A model generated the notes under the pieces. That model ran no database searches. It saw only the letters and a program-made list of their open reading frames with translations, and had not been told where the DNA came from. Positions 25,808 to 48,734 of a stretch of DNA of 64,000 bases are shown here, piece by piece. Position 1 is the stretch's first letter; every line of letters begins with the position of its first letter. The position numbers and the translations under genes were made by a program. The stretch comes from Amoebidium appalachense (Eukaryota; Ichthyosporea), in assembly GCA_963693365.1 (NCBI GenBank), contig CAVNZM010000002.1:11594001-11658000 (forward strand), given 5' to 3'.

Positions 25808-28800
25808 CTCGAGGAGGAGGGAAGCAAGGGGCTTGGTAAAGGGAACCGGCTTGTGATTTTGTGTTTTTTTTTTGGTTTTTTTTATTGGGGGGGGGGGGGG
25901 GGGGGGGGGGAGGGTTGGTATGTGCAGTAATGGGCTTGGGGGCAAGGTGATAAAAAAAGGGAGTTTTGTAACTTCTGACCGGGCAAGGTTGGTATTGCAG
26001 ACGACATATGGGATAAACGGCCACAGTGCAATCCTTCCGGGCCGAGGGAAGGAGGGGAAGGGAGGGGGAGAGGAAGGGGAGGGGTTGGGAGGGGAGGTGC
26101 GGGCAGGGGGTGTAGGAAGGGGTAGCCGGGAAAATGGGGGAGGAGGGGGAGGGTTGAGGGGAGGGAGGGGGTGGGGTGGGGGTGGGGTGGGGGGGAGGAG
26201 GGGGGATGTGGTAAATAGGGGGAGGAGGGGGAACGGGAGGCAGGGATAGGGGCAACATACGCGTCATCAGGGTCAATCAGGCGGTATGTTTCATCCCCAC
26301 TGGTGTAGTAGCGTGCCTCCATGGCCATGACGGCTGCACGTGCATGGGCCGGCATGTCTACCTCGGGAATAACTTCAATGTGACGGGCAGATGCATACGA
26401 CACTATTTCCATGTAGTCCTGGGTGGAGAGAGGGGTGGGAGAGGGGGGGGTTGGGGTGTGGGAGGGGGAGGTTGGAGGCGGGGGGAGGGAGGGGGAGGGG
26501 ATTAGGGAAGGAGTAGGCGAGGGTGGTGGTGGGGGAGGAAGGGGGAGGGTGGGTGGGGGGGGGGCTTTGTGGCTGGCGAGGTCGAATGGGGTAGAGAGGG
26601 GGGTGGAGGGGGAGGATGAGGGAAGGGGTGCGGGGGGAGGGGGGGGAGGGGGGGAGGGAGGAGGGGGGGAGGGGGGGGGGGGGGGGGGGGGGGGATGGTC
26701 AGGTCTTTAGGTCTGATGGTGGGACACTGAAAATATAGGTGCTCTTAGCCTGTTGAATCGCATGCCTAGTCATTGGCTGAGCTTCACAGGAGTGCAATGC
26801 CAGAGAGAAGATGGCAGGGGGGGTGGGGCGGGGGTGGGGGGGGGGGGGGGAGGGGGGGGGAGGGGGAGGGGGGGAGGGGGGAGGGGGAGGGGGGGAGGGG
26901 GGGGGGGGGGCACGTTGGAAACGAGATTCCTTTTTTCTTTAGCCCGAAGTTTAACAAAGAACCAAAAAAAACAGGGGGGGGGGGGTGGTGGGGGTGGGGG
27001 GGAAAAAAAGGACAAGGGAGGGAAAGTGGGTAGTGCCCAAAGGAAATATACGGCAGGAGTAGTGGTGGTGGTGGTATTTCCGTGCACGTACGGGTGTGTG
27101 GTGGTGGTGGTGACGGTAGAGAGTGTGAGCCGCAAGGAAAGGCGGGAAGGGGGGGCGAGGAGAGGAAGAGGGAGAGGTGTGTGTGTTGGGGGGGGGGGGG
27201 GGGGGGGGGGGGAGGGGGGGGGGGGGGGGGATGGGGGGGAGGGTGGGGGGGTAGAAAGAGCGACGAGGGGACTGGGGGGAGAGTCCATACCTGTTTGGTC
27301 AGGTACAGGGCCTTGTGTTCGTTGTTTGGCCCAGACCCCAGCTGGGGCAGCAGGCACTCCCTCTCGGTGACGTCATGGCACCTCCTTGCACCTACGCTGG
27401 TCAGCTCCGGCAGCCCGTCAATCTCAACCCTCCACCCTTCATCATCAGAGACATGAAACAGGAATTTGTTCAGTTTGTACGCCGCCATCTGATCCAAAAG
27501 CTTAAGGATGGTCTCCTTTCCGTGGAAATTACGCGCAATGTCTGCATGCTGGCCGCGGTAGCCAAAACGGGGCGTGTCCGCAATTTTAACCAAGGGAATC
27601 GATTGGCTGTTGACGGTGGTCAAGGCCGCGACGGTCTGCGCACCGTAGAAGGCACCGGCGGCGTCGTAGCCCTTAACCACAGCGCCGGAGGGGGTAACTT
27701 CGAGAGTATATCCTTCAGGTTTGTTGGCCGGGGCCGGGATGGTGTTGTCAATAGAGATAGTCACGGGATATGCGCCAATTTTCGGGGCAAACCCCAGCTG
27801 CCCAAGCCGATCGTTGATGACGGCAACTGACTCGGCTGAAAGCCCTGATGCAGTGATCGATATGCCGTTGGATACATCGGCATGCCCGGGCAGAATTTCG
27901 GTCTGAAGCGGTGTTGGGATAACCTTTGCCGAGATATCCTCGGTGGTTTCGAGGTGGCTGTTGGTGACATATCTCACGGTTGGGGTCTGGTAGACGTTAA
28001 GGTCGTTGCCGCGGTTCTTTGCCTTTTCGGGCGGGATCGGATCGGCATAGGAGACCCAGTCTTCGGTGTTGGTGTTGGGGATGACCTTGGCCCCCATGGC
28101 TCCGTCAACCACATACCTACAGGGCGGAAGGTTCGGTGAGCCTCGAGAGACTTATTTGTTTTTGACCTACATAAACCTCATTTACTCTTTGACTTGTATT
28201 CATAGTTCGATTTGTATCTTTTTTCGTTGCATTTTTACTCCTATTGCAACAAGGAGCAGAGATTTGGGGAGTCACTGTGGCATGGAATGGTGATGTGTGG
28301 GGCTGCCTATTTTCGTTTTGTTTTTTTTTCCCCCTGTTTTTTTTTGTTTTTTGTTTTTTCTTTGGGGGGGGGGGGGGGGGGGGGGGGGGGATTAACAAAA
28401 GGGAGCTTTCAGCACTCACCAACGAGGCATGAAGTCAGTAGCAAAGACCTTCCAGTACTCCGTCTTGAGTTGGAAAGACACCGTGCCCTTGGCAGGGAAA
28501 CCCTCAAAGTTTTCTGTGGGTGTGATCTTGTAGAGGTCCCCAGTCATCTGCTCGACGTTAAACCTGTTGTCAACGAGCTTGAGGACACGACGGGGAGTGC
28601 TGAAATACATCTCCCACGTTTTGCCGTTGTGCTCCGGGCCCATGTTTGAAACGGTGACGTTGAGGGTCGTGATAAAGCCCCAATCAGCACCGAGAGCGGA
28701 CCATTCTGGCGGGATAGGCCACAGGGCTGCCTTGTTGTTTTCTTCGAGGGAAATGCGCACTTTGAGCTGGTCGGCAAGGTGGCGGGGGGGCGCGGCGTAG

Positions 28801-28850
28801 ACGGCGGTGGCCGTGGCTAGCACAGCGAGTGCAACTCCAACAGGCTTCAT
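23263..28850 (-). CDS. Secreted chitobiase / beta-N-acetylhexosaminidase (GH20), five exons
   Basis: Exons, 5' to 3': 28850-28420, 28116-27291, 26418-26261, 25403-24087, 23486-23263. The lengths sum to 984 codons plus stop and one surplus base. The signal peptide begins MKPVGVALAVLATATAVYA. Exon 1 and early exon 2 form the chitobiase N-terminal carbohydrate-binding domain. Exon 2 then has the GH20 accessory domain and the start of the barrel (ARNFHGKETILKLLDQMA, HVSDDEGWR). Exon 3 has VIPEVDMPAHARAAVMAM. Exon 4 has the catalytic pair Asp524-Glu525 in SYGADEAKN, then FDMPYE and RGYYWASRSTGLKR, then the chitobiase C-terminal domain. Exon 5 adds a Cys-rich tail. The family removes GlcNAc from the non-reducing end of chitin oligomers. 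The start was chosen at the Met opening the signal peptide, not one seven codons upstream. A G8 run (plus 24405-24412) shifts the frame; seven would restore it. Confidence 0.88.
24405..24412 (-). other. Frame-breaking homopolymer in chitobiase exon 4
   Basis: A run of eight C on the plus strand (G8 in the coding sense). Reading through it gives a stop (GGC TGA). With seven, the frame continues into the conserved DDAHPKTEFVNTTAL segment. The truncated copy has six at this place but a surplus base about 20 nt away. Either an assembly error or a real mutation. Confidence 0.7.
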
Positions 28851-29225
28851 GGTGGGTGTGGTCGGTGTCAAAGAAAAATCTCAGAAGTACGTGTAACGAC
28901 GTTGGGAAATGTGCGTGTGACGGTATGTAAGGCACGCGTGTGGTGTGTCCTTCACGGTGACCGGAATCTCCAAGATTTCGGCCGGGGGTTTTGTTTGTTT
29001 GTTTACAACTATACCAAGAGTGGCAGTGGCGTTGTGTGGGTTTGTGTGGATGGAGGGCGATTTTATAGAGCCTGCAAAAATTGCGGGTACACCATGACGT
29101 CAGTTGACCAAAGCGCTGGAATCCCGGATCTGATTTGTTTTCGAATTGGTTCCGTAACGCTAATAAGATTGGTCTATCTATCTTCTAAGTGGAGAGCGAA
29201 GCAAAAGGTATCATAGTCGATCTCC
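28851..29225 (-). promoter_or_regulatory. 5' flank of chitobiase gene with TATA box
   Basis: CTATAAAA on the minus strand at 29061-29068, about 211 bp upstream of the start codon, is the best TATA candidate and would imply a 5' UTR of roughly 180 nt. No other motif is clear. Confidence 0.45.
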
Positions 29226-30405
29226 TATACATAGCCTCCGGAATTTACCCGTCGGTATAGAGTTCGTGACCAATGCCTTGTACATCATGTAAATGTTGTA
29301 GCCCAAAACATTGTCATAGATATTCAATGATCTTTAAAATGCTACAAACAACTAAAATCAACAACAAATGACCGTGTGATTTTACCTCTTTCGGATGCCA
29401 ACTGCTCGTCCCAAATGTATTTGTGACATACATATTCGTTGAGCATTGCTGCCAATCTTACAGATCTTTTTGCTCGTTTCAAAAATGTTATATGATTGGC
29501 TGACACATGATTCCTCTCTCAGATCGCCATCCTGCTGTCACCACATCAAGTCCCCAACGTTCTCGGCCCACAACTGGAGGTGATATTGACAGCAGACAGG
29601 CACTAGCTGCGCACACAAATGCACCGTAATTCACACTGTCGTTGTATTTGCTCCACTGCATTGAATACCTTGCGGTTCACCCTAATAATTATCTGTACTT
29701 GAGTTGACTTGCACACTTGCCACCTGCACACGTACTGCACACTGCATGTTCATGCTGCCTGCCGGGCCACCCTATGCACGTGCACGTAGCACATGGAGGA
29801 CGTGTACCGCGGTACAGCGCACATACGTGAGCTGAATGGCATCAAAAGGCAAAGGCGCATGCCAGCCTGCTTCGACTGTAAATGTAACACAGCTGTGCCA
29901 CGGAATGTCACACTTTTCCCCCCCTTTTTTTTGCGTTCATGAAAACAGGTTCTCATCCTCCCGATACATGTACATATATATGCAACGAATGCATCTGATG
30001 CCATGTTTATTTCAACCACCCCAACCATGGCCAATATGAACTGTACTAGTACCGGTGCATAGTATTCCATACCAGTACTGAACCGGTTTTTTATTTTATT
30101 TTATCACGTTTTGTTCCCGGAGGGCCCTCTAGGGAAACTACCGTCTACCACACAGCACCGACAGTACACTAGTTAAGGTGCTATCTATTGCAGCTGATTC
30201 TAGATGCCTCGAGCTCCGGATCCCCACACGGTGCATGGCTATTATATGGAAGCTTCGAAGCACGTGGCGCCGCACAGTTAGTACTTGACACGATCACGCG
30301 TGCCCGCAAATGATAGTACACAAAACTGTGGAAACAGCCAAACTTGCCCGATATTGCAAATATATAAAATGATATCGACAATGCGGAGATAATCTTATTG
30401 GCTCC

Positions 30406-30474
<69 letters not shown>

Positions 30475-30948
30475 GAATGAATAAAAGAATAATAAATTCG
30501 CTTATTGGAGCCAGTTTTAGAGACTACCTCGGCAAATCCGCCAAGCCCATGAATATCCCTGATGTTTTAGTTATAAAATGGACTGACAAGTTTTAGTACC
30601 CAAAAAACAAAAAAACAAAAAAATCAACCCCCACACCCCCTTTTTTTCCTCGCCGGCGATTCGACGCTTTCGTGACTCTGTTATGTTTGAAAAGCACTGC
30701 CACGTTTTAAGATATTGTTTTTGTGATACGTTTAACGGTTGTGATCGGTCAGTAAACCACCGTAGACATAACCACCCACTATCACGTTACTAGACTCCGG
30801 CCAAGCGCTCATACTGCGTATATCTGCGCATGAAATTTCGTTGGTATCACCTGGTCCAAGCAAAAGATCGCATTCCTCCTGTACTGTATATCCCCAATTT
30901 TCATTGATATACTCGTGCCCTTTCCCCCTTGCCGCATGGCCGAAAATC
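29226..30948. other. Intergenic between chitobiase and kinase-like gene
   Basis: No gene seen. It holds mostly non-repetitive moderate-AT sequence, a dispersed repeat at 30088-30182 (second copy 54645-54750), and a poly-C tract running directly into poly-A at 30406-30471. Confidence 0.6.
30088..30182 (+). repeat. Dispersed repeat, copy 1 of 2
   Basis: It shares CGTTTTGTTCCC, AACTACCGTCT and a CACCGAC..GTAC..TAG..AGGTGC series, in order, with 54645-54750. Both copies follow a TTTTATTTTAT stretch. Type unknown. Confidence 0.6.
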
Positions 30949-31444
30949 TCAATCGGGGATATCTCTCCGGATCCTCAAGGGATTCGGGTTGTTTCGTGCC
31001 GATACCGAGGGAGCGTTTCTAGAGGATTCCGTCGTGTTTTCATCCGTACGAGAGCCTAAAGTATGGTCAATATAACCGTTATGATCAAGTCCTATAAATG
31101 TTCCCTGATTTCGATCGCTCTGCGCGTTACCGTTTACACCCCCTCCGAAACAGACGTATCCATCGGGGTAGGTTATAGGATCCCCCTCTCCCTCTTGACA
31201 ATATCATTGTTGCTACCATCGGAATTTACCAAATTTCCACCGTCCTTCCCATATATGGCGACACCGTCACCGGGAAGCGCTGCCGACATCCTAAAAAGAA
31301 CATTGCAGATCTTTTGGAAATCGGGCCGATCGTCTGGATCTTGCTCCCAGCAATGCCGCATCAAATCCCAAATTGGACCCGGGGACTGCTCGGGTCGGTT
31401 CACTCTTTGCCCTGTTATAGCAAAAGAATAGTCGGTCAATGTGC

Positions 31445-31818
31445 ATATTCTTTAGACATATACATTAGTCCCCCCCTCCCCCCCCCCCCCCCCTCCCTCC
31501 CTCCCCTCCCCCCTCACCCCCCCCCCTTCCCCCCCTCCCCCCCCCCCCCCCCCATCCCCCTATCCCGGTGACTCCCCCACCCACCTAACCACCATCCTCC
31601 ACCCCTCCCCTGCCTGACCCCTCCAGCCCCATCCCCGCAGGTGAAACAGTAAACAGCACACTGTTGGATTATTCCAGAATTTTCATGAATATTATGTCGG
31701 AGTGCACACACATTTCACACAGACACGTCCTGCTTGATGTCGCACACAGAGTCTCAGATTTTTGTAATCTCCCCCCTCCCGCCCCCCCCCCTCCCCCCCC
31801 CCCCCCCCTCCCCCCCCC

Positions 31819-31852
<34 letters not shown>

Positions 31853-31860
31853 AATTACCC
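31445..31860. repeat. Poly-C-rich intron of the kinase-like gene
   Basis: The part of intron 31412-32327 next to the last exon consists of C-runs broken by T or A at 31470-31555 and 31770-31850, with a short unique stretch (31640-31760) between them. The other end of the intron (32215-32314) is poly-T followed by poly-G. Confidence 0.8.
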
Positions 31861-32614
31861 CTCCTAAACCCTCTACCACACCGCATCGACCAGCTAGGCC
31901 CGTCCATGCTGCCGAGGCTATCTTACTCCATTCACTCAGCCCCTCTCCCCCCGGCCCCCCCAGTCCCCCCCCCTCCCCCCACCCCCTTCCCAATCCCCCC
32001 CCACCACACACACACACACACACACACTCCCCACCCTCCCCACCTGTCCCACTCCCCTTCCTCCCTCTCTCTCTCCCTCGCACTCTCTCTTTCTAGTCCC
32101 TCCTCTGTCCCCCCTCTCCCCACCCACCCTCCCCCTCTCACTCCCCAAATCTCGGTCTATGTACGTATCATGTCTGTATGGACGAGATGGGAGGAGACAG
32201 AAGACTATTTCTTTCTTTTTCTTTTTTTTTTTTTTTTTTTTGGGGGGGGGGGTGGTGGTGGTGGTGGTGGTGGGGGGGGGGGGGGGGGGGGGGGGAGGGG
32301 GGGGGGGGGGGGGGCTGGGCTACAAACCTCGAGGAACCATGCCTGCAATTTGATTTGGCATAAGCCCTTTATAAGGAGCCCCGCCGCATGAGTATATCTC
32401 CCACACCAAGATAGCATAGGCATAGACGTCCGAATATTCAGGGTATATTCGTTTGGATATACTCTCCGGGGCCATTCTTTCGATGGGTAACTTGACGCGG
32501 TCGTTCTCAACATATGTTTTGGTGGTGGGGTTAACTTGACGGGCAAGCCCGAAATCGGCAATCTTTACCGTAGGTAAACTCAGCGCCGTGCTGGTACACT
32601 GTGTAGCACAAGTG

Positions 32615-32683
32615 TGGGTGTGTGTGTGTGTGTGTGTGTGGGTGTGTGGGTGTGTGGGTGGGTGGGTGCGTGTGTGTGTGTGT

Positions 32684-32739
<56 letters not shown>

Positions 32740-32853
32740 CGGGGGGAGGGGGGGTTCACGATTGTGCAAGAATGTGTGTACCACGACGAGCAAGTGTGGG
32801 TGATTTCTGGCAATCCTGCTAGTGGGTGGGTACGTGTGCATAATCCCAGCGTG

Positions 32854-32914
<61 letters not shown>
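32615..32914. repeat. GT microsatellites in kinase-like intron
   Basis: GT arrays at 32615-32736 and 32862-32914 separated by about 120 bp of unique sequence. On the sense strand this is a CA array running toward the acceptor at 32599. Confidence 0.9.
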
Positions 32915-32921
<7 letters not shown>

Positions 32922-33588
32922 TATGCGTGTGTATGTGCGTGTGTGTGTGCATGTGTCACAGTGTGTGCTTGCGTGCGTGCGAGCGTGACTAGTGCGTGGG
33001 TACGTGCTTGCGCGTGCGTTGTGTGTGCATGTGTGCATGCGTGCATGCACGTACGTGCGTGTGTGTGTGTGTGTGTGTGTGAGTGTTGGTGTGCAACCCT
33101 GAGTGTGTGTGTTTGTGTGTGTGTGTAATGCCCAAGGGTGAGCGTTTGTGTTTGTGAGGAAACACGTTCACTTGCTTTTGTGTGCTCTGTGTGTGCATGT
33201 GTACCCGAGTGCATGTTTGTGTGAAACTGTGTTGATGGTGTGCGTGTGTCTATCTTCACCTGCACACTGCACACCGAGACATATTCGTGTGTGGCAGTTT
33301 ACATGTGGTTGGCTGCCACACCTTCTCCCTTAACCCAATCACTGAAACCACTAGCCGGAATCTTTCAGCTTGACAGATGTCCCCATCACCTAGGCCCAAC
33401 CGTAACCCCCGCATGACCGTTATTTCAAAATAAAAACACGGGATTTCCCTACCTGGCCCCAGTGCACCAGGCAGTTCCTTGCAGCCAAGTCATGGTGCAC
33501 CACCCCGGCCTGGCTTACAGCTTCCATCCTGTGTGCAATCTGTTTTAAGTAAAGTTTTAATTTTTGGGGGGCGGGGGAGGGAGGGAAG

Positions 33589-33626
<38 letters not shown>

Positions 33627-33733
33627 GGGGGGAAGAGTGCGTGCGTGCGTGTGTACGTGTGTGTGTGTGTGTGTGTACGTACGTATACCAAACGCGTGTG
33701 GGTGTAAACGTATGTGACGCTGTGTCTACACGC

Positions 33734-33836
<103 letters not shown>

Positions 33837-34413
33837 CGTGCGCGTGTGTGTGTTTGTGTGTGTATTTTAGTACACGTGTGTGTACATGATGCCGGTACGT
33901 ACGCATGAGTATGATATGTGAAAATTTTCATTATTATTTGATAAACACACAATGTCCAATCAACATACATTAGCCAAATATAGAAATTTGGGCGGGAGGT
34001 TTTAGGGCGCAAAAAAAAGGCTTTTATAAAGCCAAAAAAAAAAAAAAAGCAGGAATACGCATGTGATCATACTGATCACTGGTTGCAAATTTGCGGTTCC
34101 GGTGTACATGCCATCTCTACATGTACATCTTTGTGAACGCCTGTGTGTGTGTGTGTGTGTGTGTGTACATATGTGTGTGCGCGCCCGTGTCTGTTACAGT
34201 ACACGTGTGTGCTGCACATGACACTGTGTGTTTGTGCAAGTACACGTGCGTGCCCCCTATGTGCACTGTACGTGTCCGAGGATACGTGTGTGTATGTGAC
34301 GGTACGTGTGTGCGTGCGTATGTGTGTGTGTGCCATTTGATGGCATCACTATAACATACATGCCACATGCAATTCATAGAGACATGTACAATGGCTCATT
34401 GGGAATAGGGCGA

Positions 34414-34737
34414 TCATAAGCAAACGGTCCATATTTTACAACATGTATATACACGAAATAAATGGTGGCACTGCTGGTGCATGCCTTCAGCAGGGGCATA
34501 AGTATTTATGATAACAATCGGCTCATGATGCATGCCCTGGTATGATACTGGCAGTGGCCCGAATCGGAAAATACCGTAAGGGTTTTTCGTTAATTTGTGC
34601 CTCCAACTTATTGGGATCAAATCTACATGCATATACGCATTCAACTGAAACTTGCGTGACTTGAAGCACTGAACAACCTCTTTTCGGCACCTTTCATCAT
34701 CAAAGGAAAAGAAAAGAAAAAGAAATGGTTCGACCAT
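34414..34737 (-). other. Unrecognised 107-codon open frame
   Basis: One of the few long frames here not made of simple sequence. It reads from MVEPFLFLFF through DDERCRKEVVQCFKSRKF to HHLFRVYTCCKIWTVCL. A pyrimidine-rich stretch ending AAAG at about 34690 could be a splice acceptor. It does not resemble a kinase N-lobe or any family I know. It may be chance. Confidence 0.2.
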
Positions 34738-34954
34738 GTGGTTATTGACAGCTTTTCAAACCGTTGAATTCATTTCCGGGGGCATGTGTGCTACATAAGC
34801 CTTGTGTTTGTGCACACATACGTGCTTTTCCTGGTGTGGCATTTTGGGTGTTTTGAGTACGTGCACACGTCACGGTGTATGTTTGTGTGCCTGTGCAAGC
34901 GTGCCTAGCCGGCCGTGTGTGCGCATGTACCCATGTATGTGTGTGCGTGTGTTG

Positions 34955-35140
<186 letters not shown>

Positions 35141-35152
35141 GCGAGCCATATC

Positions 35153-45600
<10,448 letters not shown>

Positions 45601-46024
45601 AAAAAAAAAAAATAATAATAAAACTTGCCTTAACAGCTTTTCGCTTTAAGCTACTAGTATGGATATGCCTGTTAGAGTTGTTTTCTTGTATCAGGATGGT
45701 GATTTTTGCTCCATCAGTTTGGAGGTGAAGCTTGCCTGAACAATACATGTACATGTGCTTGTTCAAGTAGAGCTCATGCAGCATGCACGGCGCCCAGCTG
45801 GGCTTACGTGATACCAGTGCTCGATTGTTTTATCCCAGATATAAACATTTGCTTCATGATTTATAAACACCTAAAATAAGTAAAATAAGACTTTAAATAT
45901 TTAGCGTCAAATTAAGGTCATTTTAAAGCTTTATAAACAGTGCGGCAGAGGAATGCTGTTGCCGGTCAGCAGTTGGAATTTTGCCGGCCGGCATGCGTGT
46001 GAGTGGCTCTGACCCACTCACGCC

Positions 46025-46425
46025 CACTGGACCTGTTCGAACGGGCCAGGCCTGGCTGGGTCCAGATGCATAATTGCCCGAATGGGACCGGCAACCGGCC
46101 GGCGGCAGGCTGAATGGGTGAGCCACGTCCAGTTCCGGTACTGAGCAGCTGGCGGCACGGTCAGGAATGGTTTTAGGTTTATAGAATCATTATTTTGGAT
46201 AATCGACTATCGATCGACCAATCATCTGTAACAAGACCGCATTCCTGCGATGGGACGACAGGCTGAAAACCGATGCATCGTTTTCCAGCCTGTCGTCCAG
46301 GTTCCGGACATTGGAATGCGGAATCTGGACGTCCAGACAGATCGTTGGTCTGATACGAGGAGTTTGGCCGCTTTCCATCACGCGCTACCATACCAGGACC
46401 TGGCCGTTCGAACAGGTCCACTCAG
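46025..46425. repeat. Foldback (nested inverted-repeat) structure
   Basis: The outer arms GGACCTGTTCGAACGG and its near-complement occur at about 46031 and 46403. The inner arms (46215-46272 and 46287-46356) share GACGACAGGCTG, CCGCATTCC and GATCTGT elements in inverse order around a centre at CGATGCATCG (46269-46278). It may be a hairpin transposon relic or a cruciform-forming site. Confidence 0.65.
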
Positions 46426-47167
46426 CTGAGTTGGTGTGTGAAAAGGAAGAAGAGGAGTGAGGAAAAAGGCTTTTTTTTTTTTTCTGTGTGTTAAACTTAT
46501 TTGTAACGCTGTCTCCGCTCTTCGGTGGCTGAATAATTGCGAAGATGACGGCAGGGGAGGTTAGTGTCTTTCCCCCCCCCCCCTCCCCCCACAACACGCA
46601 CACACACACTCACACACACACGGTCAGACACCCTTCCTGAGTGCCCCATAGCCTAGAGTACCAACCACTACCAGCCCACCACCGCCACCACCACCGCCCA
46701 ACCATACGTCAACAACATCAAAATCCTTTACCTCCAACACATACAAACCCCCGCAAAAATACAAACACACATACATGCACAGGCATTACACACACACACA
46801 CAAGCCTGCAACTTGACACACCATCTTCCCCTCCTAACCCCCCCCCCCCCCCCCCCCCCCTCACACACACACACACACTCACCTACACACACACAAACAC
46901 ATCCCACTTCCAAATCCCAACCCCTTTTTTCTTTCTGGAAGGGAATGAGCGATGGAGGAGGACTTTGTGGCTCCGAGGTCACACGATTCAGTTGTGGGGG
47001 GCAGTGGTGTCTTTCACTTCCCCTCCTCCCCTCCTTTTTTTGTATGTTTCTGTGTATAACAGGTAGCAGCATCGGGCAACAACAAATCATCTCCCGAAAG
47101 TCGTGCTTTACTCAGATTCTCTCGTTGTTCTGCACGAATCTTACCGACTCCCTCTTGTCCCGTCACC

Positions 47168-47198
<31 letters not shown>

Positions 47199-47995
47199 GT
47201 CCCCCCTGTATTTCTCCTTATAATGACTACTGTTTATGGGAGCTTCTAAACTTCCGTATCGTGTTTTGTTTCGTGAATGTGTCTTCTGCACTCTGTAACA
47301 CAATCATAAAGTCTTCCCCCCGGTCCCTCGATTCCTTCAGCTCATCCTCCTCTCCTCTAATTTTTGTTTATTTATACCCTCCTTCGTTTCACCTGTCCCT
47401 CTTCAATCAGCCACTTATCCCCCCCCCCCCCCCCCCCCCCCCACTCACCCACCCACTCACCCACCCACCCACCCCTCCTTCCCCCCACCCCCCCACCACC
47501 CCCTACCTGTCCCCGACCCCTCAACCTTCCTTTGCCGCCCCTACACACACAGGCACACACTACTAAGCACGGCTTTGTGCCCCCCCACCCCCCACCCCCT
47601 CTCCCTTACCCCTTGGCAGCTCTCCATCGTACTTCCCCCCACTCTCTCCTCACCCTGTTTTACCCCCCCCCCCCCCCCCCCCCCCCGGCTTACTCACCCA
47701 CCCATTCTCGCTTTAACCCGCTCATGCTTCCCCCCCCCCCCCCTTCCCCCCTCCGATCGTCGGCCATGCAGTTTCAAGCCCCATTTCCACCCGTCAACAC
47801 CCCAAGATTACTCTTCCTATCTCCCTTCCCATGTGTCAACGAAACCGTGGATTTCCCTGAGCCTTTTCCTCCTGTCTCTCGCAAACTTGCTCCCTACTAT
47901 CTTCTTGTCGGCAGCCCCCCCCCCCCCCCCCCCCCCCCCTGCCCCTCCCCCCCCTCCCCCCCTCCCCCCCCCCCCCCCCCCCCCCCCCTTCCCCC

Positions 47996-48103
47996 CGGAC
48001 AATGGGTTCTGGTTCTCCTTATCATGCATAATCCTCTTATGTACCTTGCCGCATTTTGTATTTTGGTGGCCATCATGAATGTGTGCTTCGTACTCTGGAA
48101 ATC
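47996..48103 (+). repeat. Poly-C-bounded interspersed repeat (near 48 kb)
   Basis: Plus-orientation member: ATGGGTTCTGGTTCTCCTTA, TGTGTGCTTCGTACTCTGG, then AAATCT into poly-C, with poly-C upstream as well. A possible second, weaker copy is at 48361-48421. Confidence 0.7.
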
Positions 48104-48152
48104 TCCCCCCCTCCCCCCTCCCTACCTCCCCTCCCCGCCCCCCCACCCCCCC

Positions 48153-48200
<48 letters not shown>

Positions 48201-48434
48201 TTCGCCGCCCCGCCCCACCACCACCACCACCACCACCTGCGCACACACCCAGACACCTCCCCCCAGCCACACACACACACACCCACTTACTCTTATCGCA
48301 TTCACCTCTCTGTCTCTCTATCTCCCACTGTTTGACCTCCCCCCCCACCCCCCCCCCCCCATGTCCGGCACCGTGCTTGTCACTGTGGAGCTTTACTGTA
48401 TACGGTGATCTGCATTCTAACCGCCCCCCCCCCC

Positions 48435-48465
<31 letters not shown>

Positions 48466-48632
48466 ATACACACGCAACCATACATTGACAATGAAACATG
48501 TCAAACCCTCCCCCCACCCTCCTCCACATAAAGCCTCTCACCCATCCTCTCCCCCCCCCCCCCCCCCCCCCCCCAATCCTACCAATCCACACACACACAC
48601 CCACCCACCCACACACACACCCACACACACAA

Positions 48633-48686
<54 letters not shown>

Positions 48687-48734
48687 ATACACACACCTAC
48701 GCACGTACACAAACACCCACATACGCACGTACAG

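Larger units (their letters stand above)
30949..33539 (-). pseudogene. Tyrosine-kinase-like gene: C-lobe and tail only, frame broken
   Basis: Exons, 5' to 3': 33539-33453, 32598-32328 and 31411 onward; phases agree. Exon one has the catalytic loop as VVHHDLAARNCLV, with His replacing the Arg of HRD. Exon two has VKIADFGLAR, then LPIERMAPESI, where Arg replaces the Trp usual in tyrosine kinases, then SDVYAYAILVWEIYSCGG. Exon three has HCWEQDPDDRPDF. The literal frame stops at 31173-31175. If the C5 run at 31182-31186 had six bases, the frame would run to a stop at 30949-30951, adding a polar tail with tyrosines (TYPDGY, NGYIDHT). No glycine loop, VAIK lysine or helix C can be found between 33540 and the TRM13 stop at 35153. 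The family phosphorylates tyrosine; this copy may be a decayed remnant. Confidence is for the kinase identity. Confidence 0.8.
45601..48734. other. Divergent spacer and unresolved 5' region of the 48.7-kb gene
   Basis: 45601-46560 is single-copy-like with the foldback at 46025-46425. From 46570 on, the plus strand is poly-C/CA-rich, like an intron of a plus-strand gene. A short candidate exon after AACAG at 47063 (VAASGNNKSSPESR in one frame) is possible but unsupported. No start codon for the downstream gene is clear. Confidence 0.5.

Noticed and set aside
34414-34737. Missing N-lobe of the kinase-like gene
   Set aside because: No glycine-rich loop, VAIK-type lysine or helix-C glutamate context; only a vague EPIVII resemblance to a hinge strand.
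46813-47223. Plus-strand frame of 136 codons as an exon of the 48.7-kb gene
   Set aside because: It is mostly low-complexity translation; only the short stretch after AACAG at 47063 looks exon-like and it lacks a good donor.
48361-48421. Ninth copy of the poly-C-bounded repeat
   Set aside because: Similarity is limited to CACCGTGCTTGTCACTGTG and the GCATTCTAACC end; too short to list with the firm copies.
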